From Candidatus Zipacnadia bacterium (GTDB lineage: Bacteria > Armatimonadota > Zipacnadia > Zipacnadales > UBA5352): a stretch of 64,000 nucleotides of DNA. Below the pieces are notes generated by a model. The model searched no databases and had not been told where the DNA came from. It worked only from the letters and a program-made list of their open reading frames with translations. Made by a program: the position numbers and the translations under genes. The DNA is taken from assembly GCA_029821735.1 (NCBI GenBank), contig JALGSU010000004.1, positions 124,001 to 188,000 of the forward strand, read 5' to 3'. Shown here in pieces: positions 32,133-41,393 of this stretch (positions are counted from its first letter, which is position 1; the number at the start of each line of letters is the position of its first letter).

Positions 32133-34469
32133 ATGAAGAAGCTGTTGACGATGGTCGTGATTGTGGTTGTGGTGGTGGGTGCGATAGGCTTCGGCGTTTC
32201 GTGGTGGACGGACCCGATGCGTAAGGAACTGGCGAAGACGGCACGGGCACGAAGTATTCAGAGAGAGGACAAGAAGGCGCTGGAGAAGGAACTGGATGCG
32301 GAAGCGCGCGTTCGCGGACCACTGGACGCGGTCGATGTCGCCACGACTCAACGCGAACGGGATGCGCAAATGCTCGACTTTTTCCAGCGCATGACCGTTG
32401 AGTCATACCGTGAGAGAGGACAGCGTTCGCCGCAGTGGGACGAGCACGTCTTTGCCTTGCTGGAACTGCTGGCTGAATATCTCGTCCCTACAGGCAAGAA
32501 GAGGGACTTCGACAGCGACGCGTTCCTGGCTGCAGCGGAGGCTGTGCTGGCGACAGAGTGCGAGGACGGCATGGCGATGTTCGGGGCAGGGGTCGCTCTC
32601 TTCGACGCCGGGCGGTTCGAGGAGGCCGATGAGTGCCTGGTCGGGTTCTATCAAGACGACGTTGACGGGCGCATAGAGAGCCCTGACCCGAGAGGCGGTA
32701 CGCGAATCCAGTTCACGCACGGGCCTAGGCATTCTGGGGCCATGGTGTGGGCCAACCGGCTGTACATGCGCAAGGTCCAGGCTGTGCGTCCGGCCTCATG
32801 TGTGAAGGTGATGCTGGCCGGTCCCGAGCAGGTTGTCGACCCATTCTGTGATGGTGTGAGCGACCCGCGTATGAAGCCGGGCGATGAACGCTTGCTCTTC
32901 ACATGGTTCGCTCCGGAAATCGGTGGCGATCTGAGTTCCGCCGCGCCCGTCATAGTGGCGAAGTTGGAGCGCAAGCCAGGTTTGGATCTGTGGCTGAAAT
33001 CAGTGCTTCTGGGTGTGGCGGAGACACAATGGGCGTGGTCAGTGAGGGGCTCAGGCTGGGCCTCTGAGGTGACGGAGCAGGGCTGGAAAGGCTTCGGCGA
33101 ACACCTCAAGAAGGCCCGTGAGCACCTGCTGCGGGCCTGCGAACTCAGGCCAGAGTATCCCGAGGCGGCAGCGGCCATGATCCCGGTAGCGATGGGCGGC
33201 GAACGAGGTCAGAGCGAGACCCCACGCACCTGGTTCGACCGAGCGGTCGAGATTCAGTTCGACTACGCGCCCGCCTACTCCCGCCTGGCGAGTGCGCTTT
33301 CCCCCAGATGGGGTGGGAGCCACGAGGAGATGCTGGCGCTTGGGGCAGAGTGTGTAGACTCGGGGTGCTTCGACACGGAGGTGCCGGGAGTGTACTGGGG
33401 GATAGTGACGGCGATTGGCGAGGACATCCACGAACGAGGCCCCGAAGTGTGGCAGCAGGAAGAGGTCTACGAGAAGCTGGTGCAGATGTTCGAGGGCATG
33501 TTGAGCGAGCCCCAGTCCCCGTGGTCGGATGAGTCCGTAAGGCTAACCTGGGCAGGGGCAGCTTGGCGCAGCGGGCACTACGCCGATATGCTGCGCGTAC
33601 TGGATGAGTTGGACGACGACGGTATGGCCAACGCGAGCTACGCCATGTTCGGCGCTGATATGCGCGCCGTGCGAGGCGAGTCGCTCCTGCGCATCGGACC
33701 GCATGCGCAGGAGCTGGCCGAGGCCTTGGCACTCGCCGAGAGCGACCCGAAGCGGGCCCAAGCCATGTTCGAGCAGGTCGCCCGTGCGCAGACTGATCCG
33801 GATGCGCGAAGCTACGCCCGCGGCTGGGCTCTGCGCCTCAAGGTCCGACAGGCGCTTTCCGGAGACGATTGGGTCGACATCACGCCCGACCTCGGTCTGG
33901 CGGGTTGGTGGCAGCACCAGGGCGAGTGGACGGCTCGGGATGATGGGTCAATCGAGGCAATACACACTCGACTTGGCACGAGACTTGTCTTCGACGAGCC
34001 GGTGGAGGGCAACTTCGAAGTGGTCGTGGAGGCGACCATCCCCGAGCAGAGCCCCCAGGGATCGGCCGGCGTCATGTTCAACTTCATGCGCTTTAACGTC
34101 GGGTGCTGGGGTTGCGCGCAGTTCGCCGTCTACCGGCACCTCTACGACACCAATCTCGTCGGGTGGCGCATCGCGCAGCCGGAAAAGACGGAGACGCCCC
34201 CGAGGATCGACAATACCTTCCGGGTTCAGGTATGGGGCGAGCGACTGACCTGCGTTCTCAACGGTGACGTCGTGTTTGAGAATCGGGCGATGCCCCATAC
34301 GGACGCGTTCTCGGAGCCCACGCGGATCGGGATTGGGGCTGAGGACGAGGACTGGGGCGGGGTCGCGGCCATCTACCGCAGCGTGCGCGTTCGGCGGCTG
34401 ACCTCGGCACCCGACTGGTTCAGCGACGACGAACCGGTGGCTGAGACCAGCGCTGAGGGAGAAGACTGA
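32133..34469 (+). CDS. Membrane-anchored protein with helical repeats and a beta-sandwich C-terminus
   Basis: I do not recognise this 778-residue protein as a whole. A membrane anchor (residues 4-25, LLTMVVIVVVVVGAIGFGVS) is followed by a long helical region. That region has repeated blocks around ALFDAGRFEEADECL and CELRPEYPEAAAAM that look like TPR-type segments. The C-terminal ~190 residues, from about residue 590 (GLAGWWQHQGEW), read as a concanavalin/DUF1080-like beta-sandwich with RIDNTFRVQVWGERLTCVLNG. GGGGAGG lies before ATG 32133. The next gene's ATG overlaps its TGA (TGATG), so the two are translationally coupled. Confidence 0.6.
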   Translation: MKKLLTMVVIVVVVVGAIGFGVSWWTDPMRKELAKTARARSIQREDKKALEKELDAEARVRGPLDAVDVATTQRERDAQMLDFFQRMTVESYRERGQRSPQWDEHVFALLELLAEYLVPTGKKRDFDSDAFLAAAEAVLATECEDGMAMFGAGVALFDAGRFEEADECLVGFYQDDVDGRIESPDPRGGTRIQFTHGPRHSGAMVWANRLYMRKVQAVRPASCVKVMLAGPEQVVDPFCDGVSDPRMKPGDERLLFTWFAPEIGGDLSSAAPVIVAKLERKPGLDLWLKSVLLGVAETQWAWSVRGSGWASEVTEQGWKGFGEHLKKAREHLLRACELRPEYPEAAAAMIPVAMGGERGQSETPRTWFDRAVEIQFDYAPAYSRLASALSPRWGGSHEEMLALGAECVDSGCFDTEVPGVYWGIVTAIGEDIHERGPEVWQQEEVYEKLVQMFEGMLSEPQSPWSDESVRLTWAGAAWRSGHYADMLRVLDELDDDGMANASYAMFGADMRAVRGESLLRIGPHAQELAEALALAESDPKRAQAMFEQVARAQTDPDARSYARGWALRLKVRQALSGDDWVDITPDLGLAGWWQHQGEWTARDDGSIEAIHTRLGTRLVFDEPVEGNFEVVVEATIPEQSPQGSAGVMFNFMRFNVGCWGCAQFAVYRHLYDTNLVGWRIAQPEKTETPPRIDNTFRVQVWGERLTCVLNGDVVFENRAMPHTDAFSEPTRIGIGAEDEDWGGVAAIYRSVRVRRLTSAPDWFSDDEPVAETSAEGED

Positions 34470-36238
34470 TGCGTAACTACGACGCGCGGCTGCCGGACAT
34501 GCGGACGCTGGAGACTGAAAGGCTCGTCCTGCGCAAGTTCACCATGGATGACGCCGAGGACGTCTTCGCCTACGCCAGCGACCCGGAGATGACACGCTTC
34601 GTCGGGTGGGGCGCTCACCAGAGCATCGAGGATTCGTGCGAGTTCCTGCGACGCACGATCGCGGAGTATGACGAGCCCAAGAACGCGACGTGGGCCATCG
34701 TGCTGCGCGAGAGCGGACGCGTGGTTGGGGGCATCGCCCTGCGGACAATGAACGAATGGCGCGCGGAGCTGGGCCATGCCATCGGCCGAGATCACTGGGG
34801 CCAGGGGCTGATGACCGAGGCGGTGCGGCGCATCATCGACTACGGGTTCTTCTACTGCGGTCTCTATCGCATCGAAGCGCTGTGCGATGTGGATCACGCC
34901 GGCTCAGCGCGGGTCATGGAGAAGTGCGGGATGCAGTTCGAGGGTGTCCTGCGTGGGCGCATCCGCCTGAGGGGAGAGATGCGCGACACGCAGATCCACG
35001 CGATCCTCAAGAGTGATTGGGCGAGCGTCGACTACGCGCGCCAGAGGTGGGGCGCTCTGGGCAGCGAGGAATTGGCGACGGCGCTGGGCCATCTGAGTGG
35101 GCATACGAGTCGTGCGTGGAATCGGGGCGCGCGGATCGTGGAGCGGATGCGCGAACGCGGCGAAGACCCAATTCCAGAGGCCCTGCGCAGCCCGGACGAC
35201 CGAGTGCGGTTCCTCGCCGTCCGCAGCATGCAGATGCTCGGCGATTCGCGTGACTTCGCGCACGCCGTCGCCATGCTCAAGGATGCCGACTCCGAGGTGC
35301 GCGTGGGGGCTGTCTATGCGTTGGAGAACATCAGCGACCCAGCGACTGTCGATGTCCTGATACCGATGCTGGAAGACCCGGCGGAGCGAGTGCGCAACGC
35401 CGCTTCCTGGATCCTGGGATGGTTCGCCGAAGGCCGCGCTGTCGTGCCGCTGCTGGAGCGGATTCGCCGCGCTCCACCCTATGAGCCGTCGCTGGAGCAG
35501 ATTCGCCATGCGAGACCTGATGAGGACATGCAGGCCGTATGGGACGCACTACACTCGCTCTGCGCGACGAGCCTGCCAGGCGTACTGGCCGGACTCTCTG
35601 ACGCCGAACCGCGGGTGCGTCGAACCGTTGCGTATGCCCTGTGCCATGCGGCGCAATCGGGCAGCTTCATCGTGGCACCTGCCGTCGAGGACCGTATAGG
35701 CGCCGCCGCTGAGGACAACTCTGAAATGATGCGCGCCGCCGTGCCCGCGCTCATCACCGCACTCGAGGATGAGGACCCGCGGGTCAGGGAGCATGTGGCC
35801 AGCGCCCTCGCCTGCCTTCCCGATGGCCGGGCGCTGCAGCCGCTGCTCCGCGCCGCGGACGATCAGAACGCGCAGGTCAGAGCAGGCGCAATCGGCGCGC
35901 TCTCGGAGTTGGGCGATGAGTGTGCATGGGAGAGGGTGCTGGCGGCCCGCAACGACTCGGCCGCCCATGTGCGTAGCGAGGTGGCCAACGCGTTCTGTCA
36001 GCACATGCGCCCCGAGGCCATCGAGATATTGGACGAGATGTTCAGGGACGGGGCACCCAAAGTGCGTGAGGACGCCGTGTGGGCACTTTTGGGGCCCGAC
36101 GGCAGCGACGGCGACCAGATTCGTGAGGCAGCGCGGGAGCATCTCGTGCGAATGGCAGAGACTGACCCCACGGAGGACGTCCGCTACGCGGCCACTTCGC
36201 TGCTTGAGAAGATGCAGGAAACACAGGATGAGGAATGA
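34469..36238 (+). CDS. GNAT N-acetyltransferase fused to HEAT repeats
   Basis: The 589-residue protein has a RimJ/RimL-type GNAT domain at residues 14-185. It opens TLETERLVLRKF and contains the acetyl-CoA-binding GHAIGRDHWGQGLMTEAV and the DVDHAGSARVMEKCGMQFEG end. From about residue 200 to the C-terminus a run of HEAT-like alpha repeats follows (for example VRFLAVRSMQMLGD, VRVGAVYALENI, VRNAASWILGWF, VREHVASALACL, VRAGAIGALSELGD, VREDAVWALLG). GNAT enzymes of this class acetylate protein N-termini or small molecules, and HEAT arrays usually bind proteins. The ATG overlaps the previous stop. The substrate is unknown. Confidence 0.75.
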   Translation: MRNYDARLPDMRTLETERLVLRKFTMDDAEDVFAYASDPEMTRFVGWGAHQSIEDSCEFLRRTIAEYDEPKNATWAIVLRESGRVVGGIALRTMNEWRAELGHAIGRDHWGQGLMTEAVRRIIDYGFFYCGLYRIEALCDVDHAGSARVMEKCGMQFEGVLRGRIRLRGEMRDTQIHAILKSDWASVDYARQRWGALGSEELATALGHLSGHTSRAWNRGARIVERMRERGEDPIPEALRSPDDRVRFLAVRSMQMLGDSRDFAHAVAMLKDADSEVRVGAVYALENISDPATVDVLIPMLEDPAERVRNAASWILGWFAEGRAVVPLLERIRRAPPYEPSLEQIRHARPDEDMQAVWDALHSLCATSLPGVLAGLSDAEPRVRRTVAYALCHAAQSGSFIVAPAVEDRIGAAAEDNSEMMRAAVPALITALEDEDPRVREHVASALACLPDGRALQPLLRAADDQNAQVRAGAIGALSELGDECAWERVLAARNDSAAHVRSEVANAFCQHMRPEAIEILDEMFRDGAPKVREDAVWALLGPDGSDGDQIREAAREHLVRMAETDPTEDVRYAATSLLEKMQETQDEE

Positions 36239-36248
36239 GAGGCCAACT

Positions 36249-37296
36249 ATGACACGCAAGGAGCGGTTCGAGGCCGCGCTCAGGCAAGAGGATGTCGACC
36301 GGCTGCCCTTCTGGGCCAAAATCTTCGGCGCATCGTACAAGATGCTCCAGCCAGAACCGTGGCGGTCCATGGATGAACTGGAGTTGGCAGATCGCCTCGA
36401 TCTGGACCACTACGCGGGAGGCGGGGTGCCCGTGCGCTGCACCAATCAGCGCGTGAGGCAGCACGTCGAGGAGGCCGACGGGCGGCGCGTCACTCGCTCC
36501 GAGACCCCGGACGGGACGCTCACCGCGGCCAGCTCGTGGCATCCGGTGGAGTTCCCCATCAAGACGCGCGAGGACATCCTCACTGCCCGCCACTTGTTCG
36601 AGGGAAATGAGTGGGCGGTGGACGAGGAACTGGTGCAGCGTGCGCACGAGCGCCTCAAGCAGGTCGGTGAGCGAGGGAATGTGCATACCAGCGCGGGCAT
36701 CTCGCCGCTCATGGAACTCATCCAGCATTACATCGGCCCCGAGACCACTTACTACTTCCTGCAGGATCACCCCGACGAGATGGAGGAACTCATCGCGGTC
36801 ATGCACGCTGCCCGTCTGCCCGTATGACTGGGTGGTCTCGGTCGAGAACACCTCGACCACGCTGCTATCACCGGAGATATTCGAGCGCTATTGCTGGCGG
36901 CACCTGAAGGACTACGGAGATGTGATCGTCGGCCACGGCAAGGGGCACCAGCTTCATCAGTGCGGGACGCTGCACGATTTGCTGCCCAAGATAGACGAGC
37001 TGCCTGCGACGGTCATCGAGGCTTATTCCTCGCCACCCATCGGCGACACCCCGCTCGTCGATCGCACGGAGCTGGCTCCGTCCATGGCGGTCATTGGTGG
37101 GACCTGCGCGAACACTTGGCTCGAGCCGGTCGAGGCTATCTGCGAGAAGATGGTGCGCGATCTGCAGGCGGCCGGGGGTATGCGCGGTGTGGTCTACACC
37201 TGTGCCGGGGTGATGCCGCCGGGTTGCCCCATCGAGAAGGTCGCCGAGGTGCGCGAGTTCGCGAAGACCATTACGCCAGAGACGCTGAGGGCGTAG
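36249..37296 (+). pseudogene. Uroporphyrinogen-decarboxylase-family gene broken by a frameshift
   Basis: An ATG at 36249 opens MTRKERFEAALRQEDVDR and reads UROD-like to a TGA at 36825-36827. The rest of the family (DWVVSVENTSTTLLS, the zinc-type HQCGT motif, EAYSSPPIGDTP and IEKVAEV) continues to 37296 in the next frame. Removing one C from the CCC at 36819-36821 restores a continuous LPYDWVV reading and a protein of about 348 residues. The lesion is either a one-base insertion in a young pseudogene or a sequencing or assembly error. The gene lies ten bases after the GNAT-HEAT gene. Confidence 0.8.
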
Positions 37297-37323
37297 CGGT
37301 CACGAATGCGCTGAGGAAATCGG

Positions 37324-37355
37324 ACCCGCCACGCGACCGAGTGCGCGTGGCGGGT
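37324..37355 (+). terminator. Hairpin after the frameshifted UROD-family gene
   Basis: ACCCGCCACGCG and CGCGTGGCGGGT form a 12-bp perfect stem with an 8-base loop, between the stop at 37296 and the minus-strand gene at 37377. TGAGGGG follows it, so there is no U-tract. Confidence 0.65.
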
Positions 37356-37376
37356 TGAGGGGCGGCTGCCTGCGCG

Positions 37377-37763
37377 TCACTTCTTCTTGCAGACCATCAC
37401 GCGGATGGTGTCGGAGCCCTCGAAGGGCACACCATCAACGGTCAGGCCGGTCAGAGTCAGCGTGTCGCACGGCGGCGCCACAATGGCCTCGACCGCAGCC
37501 TGGCGGAACTTGGCGACCAGGTAGCCGCGATCGTCGGCGAAGACCGAAGTGGCCGAGATGCCCTTGAGTTCAACCGAAGCGCCAATCACAGCGCTGTAGC
37601 GGATGTCGGTATGGGCCGTGACCCATACGCCGGGACCATCGAGGACCAGCGCGGCGGGTGAGAGCTGCACTTCGACGGGAATGACAACGGGCGCGACGGC
37701 CGCGAATGCGGCTGAGGCAAGCACGAGTGCGATAACTGCGACGACAACGATAGTGCGGGACAT
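37377..37763 (-). CDS. Small secreted protein of unknown function
   Basis: The 128-residue protein has an N-terminal signal peptide (TIVVVAVIALVLASAAFAA). The rest is beta-rich, with alternating hydrophobic strands and VTAHTDIRYSAV-like stretches, and ends in CKKK with two cysteines that could pair (PPCDTL and VMVCKK). I do not recognise a family. AAGGTGGTG precedes ATG 37763. It converges on the frameshifted UROD-family gene and lies 93 bases downstream of the 37857 gene on the same strand. Confidence 0.6.
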   Translation of the reverse strand: MSRTIVVVAVIALVLASAAFAAVAPVVIPVEVQLSPAALVLDGPGVWVTAHTDIRYSAVIGASVELKGISATSVFADDRGYLVAKFRQAAVEAIVAPPCDTLTLTGLTVDGVPFEGSDTIRVMVCKKK

Positions 37764-37856
37764 ATGGCCACCACCTTGGGCAATAGTTGTTGCTTCATCA
37801 ACAGAAGCCTACCCCGGGTGGCGCGCAATTGGCTCGATGAGTCTACTCAGACTGGA

Positions 37857-38705
37857 CTATCCTCCGCCCTTGCACGGGCGGTCGTCAACGAGCGCTGCCT
37901 TCGAGCGCGTGTATTGCAGTTCGACCTCAACGTTGTCGCTCGCGAAGAGCTGGCGGGCGATCTCCAGATCCTCGTGCGCTTCCTCCTCGCACAGCAGACC
38001 CAGGCAGCACACGTCCGTGTCCTTGCAGGTGTTGAAGACGAAGGTCAGACCGGTGATGGGGTTGAGACGACCGGCCGCAAGTGACTTGATAATGATGACC
38101 GGCTTTGGCGTCCGCCGGATCACGTTCGCGATCCAGTCCGTCTCCACTGAGCAAAGGAAGCCCAGCGCGTTGTAGGGCTGGATGTAGGTCGCGATGTCGT
38201 ATTCGGCCTTGTCGCCCACCACGATCGCCTCCGGCCGGTGGGTGCTGAGGCCGGGGATCATCCCGCAGTCGCGGATGTGCGCGGCGACGCGGGGATAGTC
38301 AGTGATCTCAGTGTTGACGATGTGCAGGCGCGAGTCCGTCCATGAGGTGTGCGGCAGGCAGAACTCGGCCCCCAGTTCGGCGCACCGGTCGATGTTGGTG
38401 AGCAGCTCATCTGTGCTGGGGCCGCTGGGTGTGAGGATCGAGGTGATGTGGCGGCCGGTCTCGGCCTCGTGAATCGCCATAGCCTCGATGAGCAGGTCAT
38501 TGATCGGGGCCACAATGGTGTTCATCCCGCTGGCTGTGCATACAGCGAGAACGCCAGCGATGCGCTCGGGGGTCTGGTAGTCGCGGATCCAGTTGCTGCG
38601 GGCCGCGGTCTGGTGCGAGAACCCCAGGAACCAATTCGTGCCGATGACCAGGCGACCGATCTTGTGTCCTTCTATGTCAATGGACGGCATGACGAAATCG
38701 CTCAT
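37857..38705 (-). CDS. Uncharacterised TIM-barrel-like protein
   Basis: The 282-residue protein starts MPSIDIEGHKIGRLVIGTNWFLGFSH. It alternates short beta-strands and helices (NTIVAPIND, HITSILTPSGP, IPGLSTHRPEAI, KPVIIIKSLAAGR) in a way that suggests an aldo-keto-reductase-like barrel. I cannot point to the catalytic Tyr/Lys/Asp set of true reductases. The C-terminal NTCKDTDVCCLGLLCEEE stretch holds four cysteines. AAGGGGCG lies before ATG 38705 and a good promoter lies at 38758-38786. Its role is unknown; it may belong to the surrounding sugar catabolic genes. Confidence 0.6.
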   Translation of the reverse strand: MSDFVMPSIDIEGHKIGRLVIGTNWFLGFSHQTAARSNWIRDYQTPERIAGVLAVCTASGMNTIVAPINDLLIEAMAIHEAETGRHITSILTPSGPSTDELLTNIDRCAELGAEFCLPHTSWTDSRLHIVNTEITDYPRVAAHIRDCGMIPGLSTHRPEAIVVGDKAEYDIATYIQPYNALGFLCSVETDWIANVIRRTPKPVIIIKSLAAGRLNPITGLTFVFNTCKDTDVCCLGLLCEEEAHEDLEIARQLFASDNVEVELQYTRSKAALVDDRPCKGGG

Positions 38706-38757
38706 GGCTTGCGCCCCTTGTCCGTGCGTGGTTTAATCCCCACATGACGTTCCGGGC

Positions 38758-38786
38758 ATTCTACATGTTGGCCTAGAGACCTGCAA
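38758..38786 (-). promoter_or_regulatory. Promoter of the 37857-38705 gene
   Basis: On the minus strand TTGCAG (38781-38786) lies 17 bases from TAGAAT (38758-38763), giving a predicted transcript start near 38751 and a leader of about 46 bases. This lies in the 97-base gap between this gene and the plus-strand gene at 38803. Confidence 0.55.
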
Positions 38787-38802
38787 GACAAAGGATGATC
38801 CC

Positions 38803-41073
38803 ATGCGATACCTGCCGGCCCTCGTTGCGTTGATCGTGGCCACATCGTTTGCCGAGGCACAGCAGCTTGCCTTTAATCCAGGTTTCGAGGAAGTTGACGA
38901 CGCTGGCTGGGCTGCCGGTTGGGAGATATGGCCTGACACGCTTGCGGCGGGATCGGTGCTGGCTCTAGATGAGAACATGCCTCACACGGGGCGGGCATCA
39001 CTGCGCATAAGCCAGACCAACCCGGTTGCCTATTCGCGTGCGGAACAGGAGATCGCGGTCGAACCGGATGCCTCGTATCTATTCCACGTGTGGGTGAAGG
39101 GCGAGGAACTGCTGCCCGGCGACGGCAGTCAGGGCGCGCGACTCTACGTCGCGAAACCGACTGGCGACACCGCGACCCGGCGACAGGAGGGCACCTTCGG
39201 GTGGAAACAGATCAGGCTCGGGCCGGTCGAGATGAAAGGCGCGAGCCGGATCACGCTGATGTTCTATCTGCATCGCGCGACGGGCACCGTCTGGGTGGAT
39301 GACATTGAGATGGTCAAGGTCACCCCTGATCTGGAGCACGAGCTGGAGCAGGAGAAAGTCTACGAACTGCTCAACAAAGGCATCGATCAGGTGCGCACCG
39401 AGGCCGAGATACTCGGCGACGCCGACGCCCAGGCCGCGCTCGATGCGATAGCTGAGCGGGCGAAGGGGACCGAACTGCCGAGCGATGTGGATCACCGCGC
39501 GGGCCCGCCTTACTACCCACTGCATGCCGAAGTCTTCGGGGTGATGGCCGCTCTCAACCGCGAATACTCGGGCGCAGCTGGGCCAGTGGCCGCATGGGTG
39601 AGCGATCCCTTCGAACCGATGGGCGCGTTGCAGACCGTGCCCGCTGAGCGCGAGATGACCGCGGGCTGCCTGATGGGCCTCGATGAGCGCGACCAGTGTC
39701 GCGTGAATCTCTCGAATATAGGCGACGCACCGGTGGACGTGCAGATCAGTGTTGACGGTCTCGACGGCGATGGCGCGCCCACTATCACGCTGCGCGAGAT
39801 GTGCTGCATCGACCCAGGCGGCGGAGGCCTCAAGCCCGACCCGCTGCCTCTGCTGGATGAGGTCGGCGGCGTTCGGACAATTACGCTGCCCCCAGGCCGA
39901 CTCGGCGGCGTGTGGCTGGACATCAGCTCAGCCGGAGCTGCGGCCGGGACATACGCGACCACCGTCCGCATAGCGCCTGACGGTGGCGACGAGATGCGCG
40001 TGCCGGTGAGCATCGAGGTGCTTCCTCTCAGAATGCCTGAGGAGAAGCCGATCACCACTTGGGGCTACTCGTATGAGTACTACTGGATCCTGCCCGAGGT
40101 ATGGCACTTGGCTGCGCCGGATCTGGCGGCTCACCACATCGACGCTTACTGCTGGCCAAGCCGCTACGTGCCCTTTCCTGAACTCGATGACGACGGGAAC
40201 CTGCAAACCCTTGACTGGACCACGTTCGAGGCGGGAGTGGCGAGCCATCCGCCGATGCGCTGGCTGCTGCTATGGCCGGGCTTCGAGTGGCAGGGCAACC
40301 TGGAGTTGCGGCTGGGGCTGGAGCCGGGGTCGGCCGAGTGGAAGCGCGTTGCCCGCCTGTGGTTCCGAGCGCTGGTGGATGGTCTGGATGAGCGCGGCTT
40401 CGGCACTGACCGAGTCGCCTGGTATCTTACAGACGAGGCGATCTCGTATGGCAAGGCCAAAGCCACCGTGCAGACCGGCGCAATACTGAACGAAGTATCG
40501 CCCGAATCGCTCGTGATGTCCAACCCGTACCCGGCGGCGCCGTGGGACCTGCTGCGGCAGATGGACCCGGTCGTGAATCTGTGGTGCCCGTCCCTGAGCT
40601 TCACCGATCCCGAGCACCTGGAGTTCTTCCGGGAGGGTTCCGACATACTGTGGACCTACCAGGTTCTGGGCAAAGGCTCCGACCCGTTTGCGCAGCACCG
40701 GTTGTCGTTCTGGGACTGCTGGCAGAAGGGCCTCACTGGGCAGGGCTTCTGGTGCTACGCTGATGCGCATGGTTCGAACTGGGATCCGCGCGACGAGGGG
40801 AGAGGGGACTACTCGCCCGTCTACGAAGGCGATGAACGGGAAATGATACCCAGTCTCCGCTGGGAAGCCTGGCGCGAGGGCGTGGAAGATTATACATATC
40901 TGTGGATGCTGCGACAGAGGATGCAACAGGACGCCGGCACACCGCAGGTGAGGGAGACCGCGCGCGAGCTGATCGAGCAGCTGCCCGGCCAGGTCCTCGC
41001 CAGCGGCACGCCAGAGGCCCTCACAGACGCCCGCCGGAGAGTGCTGGAAACGTTGGTGGCCTTGGGCGAGTAA
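38803..41073 (+). CDS. Secreted GH123-like glycoside hydrolase (DUF4091) with N-terminal carbohydrate-binding module
   Basis: The 756-residue protein has a signal peptide (LPALVALIVATSFAEA). A CBM-like beta-sandwich follows (about residues 22-175, with FNPGFEEVDDAG and RASLRISQTN motifs), then a short helical region and a second sandwich. The catalytic TIM barrel is of the PF13320/DUF4091 type. GH123 enzymes cleave N-acetyl-beta-galactosaminides using an Asp-Glu pair, and WYLTDEAIS near residue 543 matches it. SLRWEAWREGVEDYTYLWML is a family hallmark near the C-terminus. AAGGAT lies upstream of ATG 38803. Confidence 0.78.
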   Translation: MRYLPALVALIVATSFAEAQQLAFNPGFEEVDDAGWAAGWEIWPDTLAAGSVLALDENMPHTGRASLRISQTNPVAYSRAEQEIAVEPDASYLFHVWVKGEELLPGDGSQGARLYVAKPTGDTATRRQEGTFGWKQIRLGPVEMKGASRITLMFYLHRATGTVWVDDIEMVKVTPDLEHELEQEKVYELLNKGIDQVRTEAEILGDADAQAALDAIAERAKGTELPSDVDHRAGPPYYPLHAEVFGVMAALNREYSGAAGPVAAWVSDPFEPMGALQTVPAEREMTAGCLMGLDERDQCRVNLSNIGDAPVDVQISVDGLDGDGAPTITLREMCCIDPGGGGLKPDPLPLLDEVGGVRTITLPPGRLGGVWLDISSAGAAAGTYATTVRIAPDGGDEMRVPVSIEVLPLRMPEEKPITTWGYSYEYYWILPEVWHLAAPDLAAHHIDAYCWPSRYVPFPELDDDGNLQTLDWTTFEAGVASHPPMRWLLLWPGFEWQGNLELRLGLEPGSAEWKRVARLWFRALVDGLDERGFGTDRVAWYLTDEAISYGKAKATVQTGAILNEVSPESLVMSNPYPAAPWDLLRQMDPVVNLWCPSLSFTDPEHLEFFREGSDILWTYQVLGKGSDPFAQHRLSFWDCWQKGLTGQGFWCYADAHGSNWDPRDEGRGDYSPVYEGDEREMIPSLRWEAWREGVEDYTYLWMLRQRMQQDAGTPQVRETARELIEQLPGQVLASGTPEALTDARRRVLETLVALGE

Positions 41074-41393
41074 ATCTGGTCGCCGGAGAACTTCGCGTGG
41101 CGAGAAAGAGGTCTCTCGGGTCTCGGGAGCGAATTCGGGCTGCAGGAGCGGTCTGGGGGCCTGATTCAGGCGTTCCGTCTTGACTCTCGCCTTGGATTGT
41201 GGTAGCTTCCACCATGACTCGGATCGCGTTTTGCCATCAACCTGCGTCCCCGCCGCAACTGCGGGGGGACGGGGCACATGTAGTGGTGTATGATGGTGTA
41301 CGCCACAGGGCATGATGTGCGTCGCGCATAGTGCCAAAGTGCCTGCACGCATCGCAGCAATAACTGCCGCACGAGGTGCAGGGAGGGTAACAC
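41074..41393. other. Intergenic region with one promoter candidate
   Basis: These 320 bases hold no supported gene. TTGACT (41180-41185) lies 17 bases before TAGCTT (41203-41208), a plausible plus-strand promoter for the secreted protein at 41394. A GGGAGGG ribosome binding site lies at 41381-41387. The leader from that promoter would be about 180 bases. I see no recognisable riboswitch. Confidence 0.45.

Noticed and set aside
36819-36821. Programmed ribosomal frameshift in the UROD-family gene
   Set aside because: No slippery heptamer or downstream pseudoknot is evident, and the other two paralogues are read without a shift.
41074-41393. Riboswitch or small RNA in the gap before the Ig-like surface protein
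   Set aside because: I could find only a promoter candidate and a ribosome binding site; no known RNA motif is recognisable by eye.
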